A stretch of DNA of 64,000 nt from Microbacterium halotolerans (GTDB lineage: Bacteria > Actinomycetota > Actinomycetes > Actinomycetales > Microbacteriaceae). The DNA lies in assembly GCF_003569805.1 (NCBI RefSeq), contig NZ_KZ984051.1, forward strand, positions 62,001 through 126,000. Reading direction: 5' to 3'. The notes beneath the pieces were generated by a model. It was not told where the DNA came from and ran no database searches. It worked only from the letters and a program-made list of their open reading frames with translations. The translations under genes and the position numbers were made by a program. Positions 17,401 through 26,323 of this stretch are shown here, piece after piece. Numbering within the stretch: position 1 is the stretch's first letter; every line of letters starts with the position of its first letter.

Positions 17401-19944
17401 GCAGTCGACCTCTCCATCCGGATCGTCGACGGCGATCTCGTAGGCGACCTGGTCGCCCCATTCGAAGAAGCCGCCGTTGTCGGGGAATGCGATGGAAACC
17501 GTCGGGGCTTCGTTCCCCACGACGATCGTCACGTTCGCCACGCCGGATTTGCCTGTGTCGTCCGTCGCGGTGAGCTGAGCGGTGTAGGAGCCCTCCTCGG
17601 TGTACGTGTGCGTCGGGTTCGCCTCGGAGCTCGGTTCGGAGCCGTCGCCGAACGTCCACTGCAGCGCGATCGGGTCACCGCTCGGGTGCCGCGTGCCGTC
17701 GGAGGAGAACTGCACCGTCAGCGGTGCGGGTCCGTTCGTCACGTCCGCAGACGCCCTTGCGATCGGCGCAGGGTCGCCCTCGATGTAGTTGACCTTGAAG
17801 ATGCCGGACGAATCGTTGTTGCCGCCGAAGCCCGACCCCCAGTCGACCATGTAGAGCGCGCCGTCCGGTCCGAACTCGAAGTCCATCGGCCGGTCGAAGC
17901 CCTCACTCGGGTCGAAGATCCCCGGGAGCACACGATTGATGTCGACCAGGTCGCTCCGATCATCGTCCGCAAGCTGGAACGAGTACATCTTCCCCTGGTT
18001 CCACTCGCCGAAGAACGCCTTCCCGTCCCAGTACTCCGGCCATTTCACATCGGAGTCGAGATCTGCGTCGTATTCGTAGACCGGACCGCCCATCGGCGCT
18101 CCGCCCCCTCCGATCTCCGGGAACAGCGGATTGGTCTCGTAGCCGTACCAGACCTCCGCCTCGATCGCTCCGGGGAGCTGCTGGATACCGGTGTTGTGCG
18201 GCGAATCATTGACGACCCCGCCCGCGCAGTCGAAGGACTCGCCGGACTGGCCGGTCGCGAAATCGTAGTCGACGTAGGCGCTGTTCTCACCAGTGCAGTA
18301 CGGCCAGCCGTAGAAACCCGGTTCGCTCACCACGTTCCATTCGACCGTGCCGGCAGGTCCGCGCGACTCACTCGCGCTGCCCGCATCCGGTCCGTAGTCC
18401 GCCACATGGACGGAGCCGGTCTGCGGATCGAGACCGATGCGGAAGGGGTTGCGGAACCCCATCGCGTAGATCTCAGGCAGCGCGTCGGCCGTCCCCTCAG
18501 CGAACATGTTGCCCTCGGGCACCGTGTAGTCGCCGTCGTCCTGAGGTGTGATGCGCAGGACCTTGCCCCGCAGGTCGGCGGAGTTCGCCGAGGTGCGCTG
18601 GGAGTCGTAGTTCTCCCGGCCTTCCCGCTCGTCCAGCGGCGCGAAACCGGCCGACTCGAACGGGTTGGTGTTGTCGCCAGTGGCGACGTAGAGGTTCCCA
18701 TCGCCGTCGAACACCATGTCCCCGCCTGCATGGCAGCAGGTCTCGCGCTGGGTCGGAATCACCAGCACCTTCTCCTCCGTGGCCAGGTCGATCGCACCGT
18801 CCGCGTAGGTGAAGCGAGACACCCGGTTGTGAGGTCCGTCGTCTCCGACGTCAGAAGGCGACCAGAACAGGTACACCCAGCCGTTCGTCGCGAAGTCGGG
18901 ATCCAGCACGATGCCCGTCAGCCCGTCCTCGTTGGCCTGCGTGACATCGAGGGTCGCCGCCGTCGTCGTCACGTTCGTGGTCGGGTCGATGACCCTCACG
19001 CGACCGTCGCGCTCGACGTAGAAGACCGTTCCGTCCGGCGCGACCTCGAGCATCATCGGGTTCGCCGTGCCGTCGTCCAACGTCACGGCCTCGTAGCTCG
19101 CACTCTGCGTCGCCGAGCAATCGGAGTCCGCCGCGCCGGCGGCCGTACGGATCCCGCCCAGCAGGTGCTGCAGGAACTCGGGTTCGGCGAACGACTCGTC
19201 GGTGTGCCCACCGCCCGTGTACCAGGAGCGCCCGCCGTCATACGACTGGCACCAGGCAGTCGGATGTTCGGCGCCCATCGCGCCCGCTCCCGCCTCGTAC
19301 GAGGTCTCGTCGAGGCTGGCGAGCACATGCACGTCGTCGCGGGGATCTGTGCGGAAGTTGTACCACTCGTCGTGTCGTTCCCAGCGCTCCGGCAGGTGCG
19401 CCGTCGACTCGTGCACGTGGTCCTCGACCTTGACGGTCGCGTCCTGATTCTGGGGGTGGCTGTCGAAGTACGCACCGACGAGATCGCCGTACCACGGCCA
19501 TTCGTACTCGGTGTCGGAGGCGGCGTGAACGCCTGCGTAGCCGCCACCAGCTTGGATGTACTCCTCGAACGCGACCTGCTGGCTCTCGTCGAGGACGTCA
19601 CCTGTCGTCGAAAGGAAGACGACCGCCTCGTACTGAGCGAGGTTCTCGGTTGTGAATGCTCCTGCGTCTTCGGTCGCGGTGACCGAGAATCCGTTGTCGA
19701 CGCCGAGCTGTTCTATGGCGTCGATCCCCGCGGGGATCGACGAGTGGCGAAAGCCTGCGGTCTTGGAGAAGACGAGAACGTCGAACTCCTCGGCCGCTGC
19801 CTCCGCAACGGGCGGCTCGTCTGTTTCAACGGCCTGTGCGCCGGTGGCGCCGATCCACGAGAGCGGCAGGGCGACGGCCGTCGCGATGGCGATGCCGATA
19901 CCTCGTCTCGTGGCACGTGAACGTGCGCTGAGCACTGTGCTCAC
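14485..19944 (-). CDS. Giant cell-wall-anchored ThuA / sugar-dehydrogenase / PKD / lectin-like protein
   Basis: This 1819-residue extracellular protein has a signal peptide (residues 1-38), a ThuA-like domain (about 45-270), a PQQ-type glucose/sorbosone dehydrogenase-like propeller (about 275-720), a PKD domain (about 725-805), a linking domain (805-915), a CBM6-like module (915-1050), a second PKD domain (1055-1150), two concanavalin-like DUF1349-type modules (1156-1365 and 1368-1586) and an Ig-like module. An Asp/Ala tandem repeat (about 1683-1763) is followed by LPATG, a membrane helix and a basic tail, the sortase anchor. A GTG start with AAAGGAG seven bases upstream is used. It is likely a wall-bound enzyme that binds and oxidises a glycan; cofactor and substrate are inferred. 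Confidence 0.88.
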   Translation of the reverse strand: MSTVLSARSRATRRGIGIAIATAVALPLSWIGATGAQAVETDEPPVAEAAAEEFDVLVFSKTAGFRHSSIPAGIDAIEQLGVDNGFSVTATEDAGAFTTENLAQYEAVVFLSTTGDVLDESQQVAFEEYIQAGGGYAGVHAASDTEYEWPWYGDLVGAYFDSHPQNQDATVKVEDHVHESTAHLPERWERHDEWYNFRTDPRDDVHVLASLDETSYEAGAGAMGAEHPTAWCQSYDGGRSWYTGGGHTDESFAEPEFLQHLLGGIRTAAGAADSDCSATQSASYEAVTLDDGTANPMMLEVAPDGTVFYVERDGRVRVIDPTTNVTTTAATLDVTQANEDGLTGIVLDPDFATNGWVYLFWSPSDVGDDGPHNRVSRFTYADGAIDLATEEKVLVIPTQRETCCHAGGDMVFDGDGNLYVATGDNTNPFESAGFAPLDEREGRENYDSQRTSANSADLRGKVLRITPQDDGDYTVPEGNMFAEGTADALPEIYAMGFRNPFRIGLDPQTGSVHVADYGPDAGSASESRGPAGTVEWNVVSEPGFYGWPYCTGENSAYVDYDFATGQSGESFDCAGGVVNDSPHNTGIQQLPGAIEAEVWYGYETNPLFPEIGGGGAPMGGPVYEYDADLDSDVKWPEYWDGKAFFGEWNQGKMYSFQLADDDRSDLVDINRVLPGIFDPSEGFDRPMDFEFGPDGALYMVDWGSGFGGNNDSSGIFKVNYIEGDPAPIARASADVTNGPAPLTVQFSSDGTRHPSGDPIALQWTFGDGSEPSSEANPTHTYTEEGSYTAQLTATDDTGKSGVANVTIVVGNEAPTVSIAFPDNGGFFEWGDQVAYEIAVDDPDGEVDCADVRLFTSLGHDSHAHPFDELTGCEGVIQTARDEGHGIESNIFWVIEAMYTDDGGSAGVPLTGNDLQVLQPKLIQSEFFTSTGRLDGSTSSGDAGVIIEETSDSAGGGQNIGYIEPDDWWAHEPISLGDVDGLSLRAASPDGGEVSVRWDAPDGPEIAHLSIPSTGDWQVFDDVAATLTDVPSGSGSLHFVLESGGINVNWFEVDGRGVTANERPELELDVTPLEGEAPLTVSGTATATDPDGDDAELSYEWDIGLGDGFADGEPTLEHTYTEPGTYRLQTRVTDSGGAYVDDYVTVTVTGEVTEPALCFPGGSDDFLGDDVDPERWTVLNRNQDLQVADGMLTIPTTAADLYGTDDVAVPNLVLQDLPDGAFTATAKVAIEANAQYQQAGLLIYGGDDDYAKMVIQGRSAPADPATRIFQFIREEAGEPNEVGESNTDALGADYPSTVYVRLASTDGSDLTASYSADGVDFTQMPQTKSLDGLVDPQIGLVSLAGTSSDAPAVDAQFDWFHLATGETAPTEPDDEFDGDALDACRWDRIVREDASGYRVADGSLQIDTTATDIYTDSNTDVPNIILQDEPEGDWTVETKVDGSQFTEQYQQGGLILYGDDDNYVKLDYVVDNAPGDPATGRIELRSEKDAAVLDPQPSVTDLSTDVWYLRLAKQGSTFTGSYSADGENWETVADAVSHDGLAGSDGGAEALQTGPSLAASVSTTDPGIGVYALGATQTTASVASFDYFRVVEGEAAEPLEVAGSLDPADPDGPDGTYLGPVTVTVETTGGADGTTVYREVNVDGAGWGEYTAPIEVSEPGQHAVELRASAGEENVVGETLTFTIAEADSADADATDADAADADATDADATDADAADADATDADAADADGSTDAGGAADADGSADGATDADGSGASDGASGTDGQQNTPGQNELPATGLALGGIPVVALMLLAAGIAIVIAMRLRRSAGAVAHASKEATRL
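14655..14895 (-). repeat. Asp/Ala tandem repeat coding for the wall-spanning stalk
   Basis: About 80 residues are built from DADATDADAADA-like units, encoded by near-repeats of gcatcagcatccgtcgcgtc. This is a typical cell-wall spacer before an LPXTG anchor and is a likely site of length variation. Confidence 0.8.
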
Positions 19945-20083
19945 CAGGAACTCCTTTGGTCTGGTTCAGTGGTCCTGCTGGACTGCGCTCCGCGGCGGCC
20001 ACTCACGTCGGCCCGGACGTGGGTGTGGCACCGGCTCCTGATCGTCTGCTGGTCAGCTCTCCTTCCTCACTGTCGTCCTGCGC

Positions 20084-21256
20084 TCACACGTCGAGCCACG
20101 TACCGCTTTCAGCGCTGCGCTCGACCGCGTCGAGCACGCGCTGCACGGCGAGCCCGTCGGCGAACGACGGCGCGGGTGCTTCTCCTGCGGCGAGCGCGTT
20201 CACCAAGTCGACCGCCTGGTGCGTGAACGCATGCTCGTAGCCGAGGCCGTGGCCGGGCGGCCACCACGCGGCGATGAACGGATGGTCGGGTTCGGTCACG
20301 ACGATCCGGCGGAAACCGGCAGTCGCCGCCGGATCGTCGGCGTCGAAGAAGTGCAGCACGTTCATGTCCTCGAAGTCGAACGACACCGAGCCGCGCGAAC
20401 CGTTGATCTCGACCCGGATGGCATTCTTGCGCCCCGAAGCGAATCTTGTCGCCTCGAAGCTGGCGAGCCCTCCCCCCGACAGTCGGCCGAAGAACAGCGC
20501 GGCGTCGTCCACCGTCACCCTCCCGGTCCCCCGACCGGCCGTGCTCGACAGTCCGTTCGACGATGCGGCGACCGGACGCTCGGCGATGAACGTCTCCATC
20601 AGCCCCGCGACCCCGATCAGCGACTCACCCGTGATGAACTGGGCGAGATCGACCGCGTGCGCGCCGATGTCTCCCAGCGCACCCGATCCGGCCTTCTCCT
20701 TGTCGAGTCTCCACGACAGCGGCGCATCCGGATCGGACAGCCAGTCCTGCAGATACTGCACGCGCACGTGCCGGATCTCGCCGATCCGCCCGTCGGCGAC
20801 GAGCTGGTGCGCCAACTGGATCGCCGGCACCCGCCGATACGTGAACCCGACCATCGACCGGATGCCGGATGCCGCTGCCCGCTCGGCAGCAGCTGCCATC
20901 CGCTCGGCCTCGGCCACGCTGTTCGCGAGCGGCTTCTCGCAGAGCACGTGCTTGCCGGCGTCGAGGGCGGCGATGGCGATCTCGGCGTGCGTGTCGCCCG
21001 GTGTGCAGATGTCGACGAGGTCGATGTCGTCTCGCTCGAGCAGGCGGCGCCAGTCGGTTTCGGCCGACCGCCATCCGAGTCGCTGAGCCGCATCGGCGAC
21101 GCGTGCGGCATCGCGGCCGACGACCGCCGTCATCTCTGTGCGCAGCGGCAGGTCGAAGAAGCGCGGAGCGGTGCGCCACGCCTGCGAGTGCGCTGCGCCC
21201 ATGAACGAGTAGCCGACCATGCCGACGCCGAGGCGGGAGCGTGCTGCGTCACCCAT
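20084..21256 (-). CDS. Gfo/Idh/MocA-family NAD(P)-dependent oxidoreductase
   Basis: The 390-residue protein has a Rossmann fold at the N-terminus (GVGMVGYSFMGAAHSQAW), the family motif EKPLA in HVLCEKPLANSV, and the catalytic-domain segment GDIGAHAVDLAQFITG, whose His is the usual proton donor. Members oxidise hydroxyls of sugars, inositols or glycosides, often at C3. ThuB of rhizobia is a relative that works with ThuA in trehalose catabolism. Here two ThuA-like proteins, a ribose-type importer and a TIM-barrel isomerase are neighbours, which supports a 3-keto-sugar role. GGAAGGA precedes the ATG. It lies between the importer genes and the giant anchored protein on the same strand. Confidence 0.88.
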   Translation of the reverse strand: MGDAARSRLGVGMVGYSFMGAAHSQAWRTAPRFFDLPLRTEMTAVVGRDAARVADAAQRLGWRSAETDWRRLLERDDIDLVDICTPGDTHAEIAIAALDAGKHVLCEKPLANSVAEAERMAAAAERAAASGIRSMVGFTYRRVPAIQLAHQLVADGRIGEIRHVRVQYLQDWLSDPDAPLSWRLDKEKAGSGALGDIGAHAVDLAQFITGESLIGVAGLMETFIAERPVAASSNGLSSTAGRGTGRVTVDDAALFFGRLSGGGLASFEATRFASGRKNAIRVEINGSRGSVSFDFEDMNVLHFFDADDPAATAGFRRIVVTEPDHPFIAAWWPPGHGLGYEHAFTHQAVDLVNALAAGEAPAPSFADGLAVQRVLDAVERSAESGTWLDV

Positions 21257-21312
21257 GTGTGATGTCCTTCCTAGGTGGGTGCGGCCCGCACCCGTGTGGG
21301 CATGCTGGGCCG

Positions 21313-21341
21313 CAGCGGCGGGCGCCCGGCGCCCGCCGCTG
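21313..21341 (-). terminator. Terminator hairpin after the sugar-binding protein gene
   Basis: A 14-bp perfect GC palindrome (21313-21326 with 21328-21341, one central base) starts 14 bases after the stop of the binding protein. It may reduce read-through from the importer genes into the oxidoreductase gene. Confidence 0.65.
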
Positions 21342-21354
21342 GTCGCGGATCGGG

Positions 21355-22407
21355 TCAGGAGCGGAAGCCGAGGTCCATGTACTGGCCGACGTTGTCGGCG
21401 GTGACGACCGGGGCGTGCAGCTGGATCGTGCGCGGCACGTCGGCCGAGACGAGGTCGCCGAGGTTCTTGTCCTGCGCAACGAGACGAGCGAGCTTCACAC
21501 CGTCAGCCGCCTGGGTCGACGGGTAGACCACCGTTGCCTGCATGACCGTGTCACCGGCTTCGATCATCTCCATCACGTCGAGCGAACCGGCGCCGCCGAC
21601 CATGAAGAACTCGTCGCGATCCGCGTTGTCGATCGCGGCGAGCACACCGACGCCCTGGTCGTCATCGTGGTTCCAGACGGCGTCGATCTCGGGCTCGGCC
21701 TGCAGCAGGTTCGACGTGGCCGTCTCGCCGCCCTGAATGGTGAAGTCGGCGGCCACCTGCGTCGAGACCGACAGGCCGCAGTCGTCGAGCGCGTCGGCGA
21801 AGCCCTGCGAGCGGTCCTGCGTCAGCGGCAGGTTCGCGATGCCCTGGATCTCGGCGACGACGGCGTCGGACTGACCGTCGAGCTGCTCGCAGATGTACGT
21901 TCCGGCGGAGATGCCCATGCCGTAGTTGTCGCCCAGGATCGTCGCTCGCGACGCGAACGGGCTGGAGAACTCGCGGTCGACGTTGATGACGGGGATTCCC
22001 GCCTCCATCGCATCGAGCGCCACCTCGGTGAGCGCATCACCGTCGAACGGCAGCAGCACGATCGCGTCGACGCCGTCGTTGATGAAGGTCTCGATCTGGC
22101 TGATCTGCACGTTGACGTCGTTGGTGGCCTCGGCCTGGCGCAGCTCGACGTCCTCGTACGACTCGGCGGTGTCGAGCGCGGCCTTCGTGATGGCTCCCAT
22201 CCAGCCGTGGTCGGCTGCCGGCGCCGAGAAGCCGATCGTGACGGTGTCGCCCGTCTCGTCGTTGGAGGTGCCGCTGTTGACCGATGTGCCGCCGCCGGTC
22301 TCCTCCTCCGGCGGCTCGTTGCCGATGCAGCCGGTGAGCAGCAGCGCGCCTGCGGCGAGCGCTGCGGGAACGGCGACCAGCCTGCGCCATGTGATGTGTT
22401 CGGACAT
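21355..22407 (-). CDS. Sugar ABC transporter substrate-binding lipoprotein (RbsB-like)
   Basis: This 350-residue lipoprotein has a signal peptide ending in LLLTGC (lipid cysteine C27), an acidic linker and a type-I periplasmic binding fold. Segments such as DHGWMGAITKAALDTAE, QISQIETFINDGVDAIVLLPFDG and PVINVDREF are diagnostic of ribose/galactose-type binding proteins. It is the last gene of the three-gene importer, 51 bp after the permease. The ligand is not evident; the downstream oxidoreductase and ThuA proteins suggest a hexose, disaccharide or inositol-like compound. Confidence 0.9.
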   Translation of the reverse strand: MSEHITWRRLVAVPAALAAGALLLTGCIGNEPPEEETGGGTSVNSGTSNDETGDTVTIGFSAPAADHGWMGAITKAALDTAESYEDVELRQAEATNDVNVQISQIETFINDGVDAIVLLPFDGDALTEVALDAMEAGIPVINVDREFSSPFASRATILGDNYGMGISAGTYICEQLDGQSDAVVAEIQGIANLPLTQDRSQGFADALDDCGLSVSTQVAADFTIQGGETATSNLLQAEPEIDAVWNHDDDQGVGVLAAIDNADRDEFFMVGGAGSLDVMEMIEAGDTVMQATVVYPSTQAADGVKLARLVAQDKNLGDLVSADVPRTIQLHAPVVTADNVGQYMDLGFRS

Positions 22408-22458
22408 GTGATCTTCCTCGATTCGATCCGGATGTGATGTGTGGTTGTGCGGGTGGGG

Positions 22459-23481
22459 TCAGCTCGACCTGGCGCGGCCGGAGAACCGCTGCTGCAGCAG
22501 CACGGCGACCACGATGATCGCGCCCTTGGCGACCAGCTGCGCCGACGACGACATGTTGTTGAGCGTGAAGATGTTGAGCAGCAGCGTGAAGATGAGCACG
22601 CCGAGCACGGTGCCGAAGATCGTGCCGCGTCCGCCGGCGAGCAGCGTGCCGCCGACGACGACCATCGCGATCGCCTCGAGCTCGTAGAGCATGCCGTTCG
22701 TCGAGGTCCCGGCGCCTGTGCGCCCGAGCATCATCACGGCGGCGATGCCTGCGGCCAGACCGGCCAGACCGTAGATGTACAGCGTGTGGCGGCGCACCTT
22801 GATGCCGGCCAGGCGCGCGGCCTCGGCGTTGCCGCCGATCGCCACGGTGCGGCGCCCGAATGTGGTGCGATTGAGCAGGAACCAGCCTGCCACGGCGACC
22901 AGGGCGAAGATCCAGACCAGCATCGGCACCCCGAGCAGGTCCATCCGGAAGAAGTCGACGAACTCGGTGCTCGTCACGCGCTGGGTCTGCCTGTCGGAGA
23001 TGAGCTCCGCCAGCCCCCGCGCGCCGGCGAGCATCGCCAGCGTGGCGATGAACGGCACGACCCTCCCATAGGCGATGATCACGCCGTTGACCAGCCCTGC
23101 CGCGGTGCCGACCACGAGCGCCGTGATGACGATGACGATCCAGTGGAAGCTCTCCGCCATGTTCTGCGTCGACCATGTCGTCGCCCACACCGTCGCCAGC
23201 CCCATCACTGAGCCGACCGACAGGTCGATGCCGCCCGAGGTGATGACGAATGTCATGCCCACGGCGAGCACGCCGAACACGGCGGCCAGGCGCAGGATGG
23301 TGAGCAGGTTGCCGACGTCGACGAAGCGCTCACCTCCCGTGACGGCTCCGACGATGCACAGCAGGATCAGCGCCACGATGAGGCCGAGGTTGTGGCCCGC
23401 GGCGCCGGAGAGCAGCGAACGGAATCGGCCTCGCTCCCGGGATTCGGCGATCCCCGCCTCAGCGGTCGCTTGTTCAGTCAC
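22459..23481 (-). CDS. Sugar ABC transporter permease (RbsC-like)
   Basis: This 340-residue membrane protein has about ten hydrophobic segments and the RbsC signatures GMTFVITSGGIDLSVGS and AVGGNAEAARLAGI-like text (AIGGNAEAARLAGIKV). It starts with GTG overlapping the stop of the ATPase gene by 4 bp, with GAAGGA upstream inside that gene. It forms the homodimeric membrane pore of the importer. Confidence 0.9.
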   Translation of the reverse strand: MTEQATAEAGIAESRERGRFRSLLSGAAGHNLGLIVALILLCIVGAVTGGERFVDVGNLLTILRLAAVFGVLAVGMTFVITSGGIDLSVGSVMGLATVWATTWSTQNMAESFHWIVIVITALVVGTAAGLVNGVIIAYGRVVPFIATLAMLAGARGLAELISDRQTQRVTSTEFVDFFRMDLLGVPMLVWIFALVAVAGWFLLNRTTFGRRTVAIGGNAEAARLAGIKVRRHTLYIYGLAGLAAGIAAVMMLGRTGAGTSTNGMLYELEAIAMVVVGGTLLAGGRGTIFGTVLGVLIFTLLLNIFTLNNMSSSAQLVAKGAIIVVAVLLQQRFSGRARSS

Positions 23482-24998
23482 GCGGTTGTTCCTTCCATGA
23501 CGAGGTCGAGCACCTGGTGCTCGTCGATCTCCTGCGCCGGAGACGTGTGAACGACCCGCCCCTCCGACACGACCAGCACGCGGTCGGCGAGCCCCAGCAC
23601 CTCGGGGATCTCGCTGGAGACCATGAGCACAGCGGTCCCGGCATCGGCGAGCCTGCGCACCAGGGCGTAGATCTCGGCGCGAGCGCCCACATCGACGCCG
23701 CGGGTGGGTTCGTCGAGCAGCAGCACGTCGCAGCCGTGAACCAGCCAGCGGGCGAGCATCGCCTTCTGCTGATTGCCGCCGGACAGCGTGCGGATCGCGC
23801 GCTCGACGCCCGTCGGGCGCATATCGAGCGCCGTGGCCTGCTCGGCCGACACCGCCTTCTCCTGCTTCTCGTCCAGCCACCCGGCCCTGGCCATCCGTGC
23901 GAACGATGACAGTGTGATGTTCCGGTAGACGGGCTCGTCGAGGAGCAGCCCCTGGCTCTTGCGCTCCTCGGGCGCCAGGCCGATGCCCGCGCGGATCGCG
24001 CCTGACACACTGCCTTTCCGCACCGGCTTCCCGTCGAGTGCGACGACGCCGGTGGCGGTGCGGCGGGCGCCGTAGACGGCCTCGAGGATCTCGGACCGTC
24101 CGGATCCGACGAGACCCGCCAACCCGACGACCTCCCCGGCCCTGACCGTGAACGACACGTCCGAGAACTCGCCGGCCACCGACAGCTCGGTGACTTCGAG
24201 ACGCACGGGAGCGTCGTCTGGGACACCTGGCCGCTCCGGAAACGCGATGCCAGCCTCTTTGCCGGTCATCAGCCGGATGAGTTCATCCGTCGGCGTCGTC
24301 TCGACGCTCAGGTTGCGCTCGACGGTGCGTCCGTCCTTGATGACGGTGATCCGGTCGCCGATGCGGCGGATCTCCTCGAGTCTGTGCGAGATGTAGATGA
24401 TCGCGATTCCCTGGGAGGTCAGCTCCTCGACCACTCGGAAGAGGTTGTCGACCTCGCCCGAATCGAGCACGGCCGACGGTTCGTCCATCACGATCACCCG
24501 CGCGTTGCGGGAGAGCGCACGCGCCATCGACACGATCTGCTTGCCCGCCGCGGGGAGGTCCCCCACCAGTCGGTTCGGAGGAATCTCCGCATGCCCGAGG
24601 CGCTGCATCAGCTCACGAGTGCGACTCGTGGCCTCCCGGCGCTGCGTCACCCCCGCGGTGGCGAGCTCGTGCCCGAGATAGATGTTCTCGGCCACTGTGA
24701 GCCCGTCGACGACGTCGAGCTCCTGATACATCGTGGCGACGCCGTGTTCGAGCGCTGCGACGGGGTTCGGGATCTCGATCCGCTCGCCGTCCATGAGGAT
24801 CGTGCCCTCCGTGGGCTGATGGGCGCCGGCGAGCACCTTGATGAGCGTGGACTTGCCGGCTCCGTTCTGCCCCAGCAGGCAGTGCACCTCGCCGGGGAGC
24901 ACGTCGAGGTCTACGCCGTCGAGGGCGCGAGCACCGGGGAACGTCTTCACGATGCCCTGCATCTGCAGCAGCGGTGCTGAGGGGTCTTCTGTGACCAT
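23478..24998 (-). CDS. Sugar ABC transporter ATP-binding protein, double domain (RbsA-like)
   Basis: This 506-residue cytoplasmic ATPase has two ABC domains, as in RbsA, MglA and XylG. Domain one has Walker A GQNGAGKST and Walker B VIVMDEPSAV. Domain two has the usual degenerate Walker A (GLVGSGRSE), signature LSGGNQQKAML and Walker B VLLLDEPTRG. The start at 24998 is preferred; it lacks a ribosome-binding site but TATACC (25012-25007) and TTGACG (25033-25028) upstream suggest a leaderless transcript. It heads the leftward importer operon and diverges from the ROK regulator. Confidence 0.9.
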   Translation of the reverse strand: MVTEDPSAPLLQMQGIVKTFPGARALDGVDLDVLPGEVHCLLGQNGAGKSTLIKVLAGAHQPTEGTILMDGERIEIPNPVAALEHGVATMYQELDVVDGLTVAENIYLGHELATAGVTQRREATSRTRELMQRLGHAEIPPNRLVGDLPAAGKQIVSMARALSRNARVIVMDEPSAVLDSGEVDNLFRVVEELTSQGIAIIYISHRLEEIRRIGDRITVIKDGRTVERNLSVETTPTDELIRLMTGKEAGIAFPERPGVPDDAPVRLEVTELSVAGEFSDVSFTVRAGEVVGLAGLVGSGRSEILEAVYGARRTATGVVALDGKPVRKGSVSGAIRAGIGLAPEERKSQGLLLDEPVYRNITLSSFARMARAGWLDEKQEKAVSAEQATALDMRPTGVERAIRTLSGGNQQKAMLARWLVHGCDVLLLDEPTRGVDVGARAEIYALVRRLADAGTAVLMVSSEIPEVLGLADRVLVVSEGRVVHTSPAQEIDEHQVLDLVMEGTTA

Positions 24999-25022
24999 AT
25001 GGCGACGGTATACCGACTTATG

Positions 25023-25037
25023 TTGCTCGTCAAGCAA
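25023..25037. promoter_or_regulatory. Candidate operator over the importer promoter
   Basis: The inverted repeat TTGCT-CGTCA-AGCAA covers the putative -35 box (TTGACG on the minus strand) of the importer operon. A ROK regulator is encoded divergently, so this is its most likely site. The arms are short, so support is limited. Confidence 0.45.
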
Positions 25038-25126
25038 AAGTATGGGAACTTTGTTGACGCTATCGGCTCGTGATAGACATCGAGCAACAGAACATCGAGG
25101 CCGAAAGGGCGTGGTTTACTGTGCTC

Positions 25127-26323
25127 ATGGAAGGGTTGCAGAAGTTCCCGCCACGCCCCACCGGGGCCGGAGAACTGTTCCAGCTCTTCCGTGACGGCAG
25201 CCCCCGCACCCGAGCCTCGCTGGTCTCCGAGACGGGGCAGTCGCGCTCGACGGTCGCCGCGCGGATCGACGCGCTGAGCGCCGCGGGGCTGCTCGCTCCG
25301 GCGGGAGAGGCCACCAGCACGGGAGGACGCCCTCCGTCGACCTTCGCCTTCGCGCCGACGAACCGGATCGTGCTCGGCGTCGACCTCGGCGCCACCCACG
25401 CGCGCCTGGCCGTCACCGACCTCGCGGCGAACGCCCTCGCGTCGATGCAGGCGCCGCTGGCGATCACCGATCACCCGGAGCGCGTGCTGTCCTGGGTCGC
25501 CGAGACGGGCACGCAGCTCGTGACCGAGGCGGGGCGCGGACTGGACGAGCTCGCCGGCATCGGCATCGGCCTGCCCGGCCCCGTCGATCACACCGACGGC
25601 CGTCCCGTGAACCCACCGATCATGCCGGGCTGGGACGGCACCGACGTGCCCGACATCCTGCATCGGCTTCTCGGCGCCCCGGTGGTCGTCGACAACGACG
25701 TGAACGTGATGGCGCTGGGCGAGCACCGCACGGTGTGCCCGGATGTGCAGAACCTGTTGTTCGTCAAGGTCGCCACCGGTATCGGGGCGGGCGTCGTGAT
25801 GGACGGCGAGCTGCGCCGCGGTGCGCAGGGCGCCGCAGGCGACATCGGCCACATCGCGGTGCCCGGTGCGGAGCAGGCCCCGTGCCGATGCGGCAACACC
25901 GGATGCCTCGAGGCCGTGGCGGGCGGGGCGGCGATCGCCGACGTGCTGCGACGGGGCGGCGCACGGATCGACACGACTCAGGACATCGTCGACCTCGTCC
26001 GCGCCGGCGACATCGCGGCCGGCCAGGCGGTTCGTCAGGCGGGCCGCGACATCGGGGCCGTGCTGGCGGCTTCGGTGAGCATGCTGAACCCGTCGCGGAT
26101 CATCGTCGGCGGCGTGCTCTCCGGCGCCGGCGAGCACCTCATCGCCGGCATCAGGGAGGTCGTCTACCAGCGCTCGCTTCCGCTGGCGACCCAGCATCTG
26201 CGGATCGTGACGTCGCGCGCGGGCTCTCAGGCGGGGGTCGTGGGCGCCGCCACCCTTGTCACCGACCGCTTCCTCGCACCTCATTCGATCGATGCACTCA
26301 TCACCGTCAAGGAGGACGCATGA
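25127..26323 (+). CDS. ROK-family transcriptional regulator
   Basis: The 398-residue protein has an N-terminal winged HTH (ELFQLFRDGSPRTRASLVSE then STVAARIDALSAAG) and a sugar-kinase-like ROK domain: VLGVDLGATHARLAV for nucleotide, DNDVNVMALGEH, and the zinc motif CRCGNTGCLEA. ROK regulators of this type repress sugar import genes and respond to the sugar. The ATG at 25127 gives a usual distance to the HTH; a GTG at 25070 would add 19 residues and cannot be excluded. It overlaps the ThuA gene by 4 bp. Confidence 0.88.
   Translation: MEGLQKFPPRPTGAGELFQLFRDGSPRTRASLVSETGQSRSTVAARIDALSAAGLLAPAGEATSTGGRPPSTFAFAPTNRIVLGVDLGATHARLAVTDLAANALASMQAPLAITDHPERVLSWVAETGTQLVTEAGRGLDELAGIGIGLPGPVDHTDGRPVNPPIMPGWDGTDVPDILHRLLGAPVVVDNDVNVMALGEHRTVCPDVQNLLFVKVATGIGAGVVMDGELRRGAQGAAGDIGHIAVPGAEQAPCRCGNTGCLEAVAGGAAIADVLRRGGARIDTTQDIVDLVRAGDIAAGQAVRQAGRDIGAVLAASVSMLNPSRIIVGGVLSGAGEHLIAGIREVVYQRSLPLATQHLRIVTSRAGSQAGVVGAATLVTDRFLAPHSIDALITVKEDA

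Noticed and set aside
17608..19920. A 770-codon open frame on the plus strand opposite the giant anchored-protein gene
   Set aside because: It is Arg/Val-rich without domain patterns and mirrors the codon structure of the real gene; it has no ribosome-binding site.
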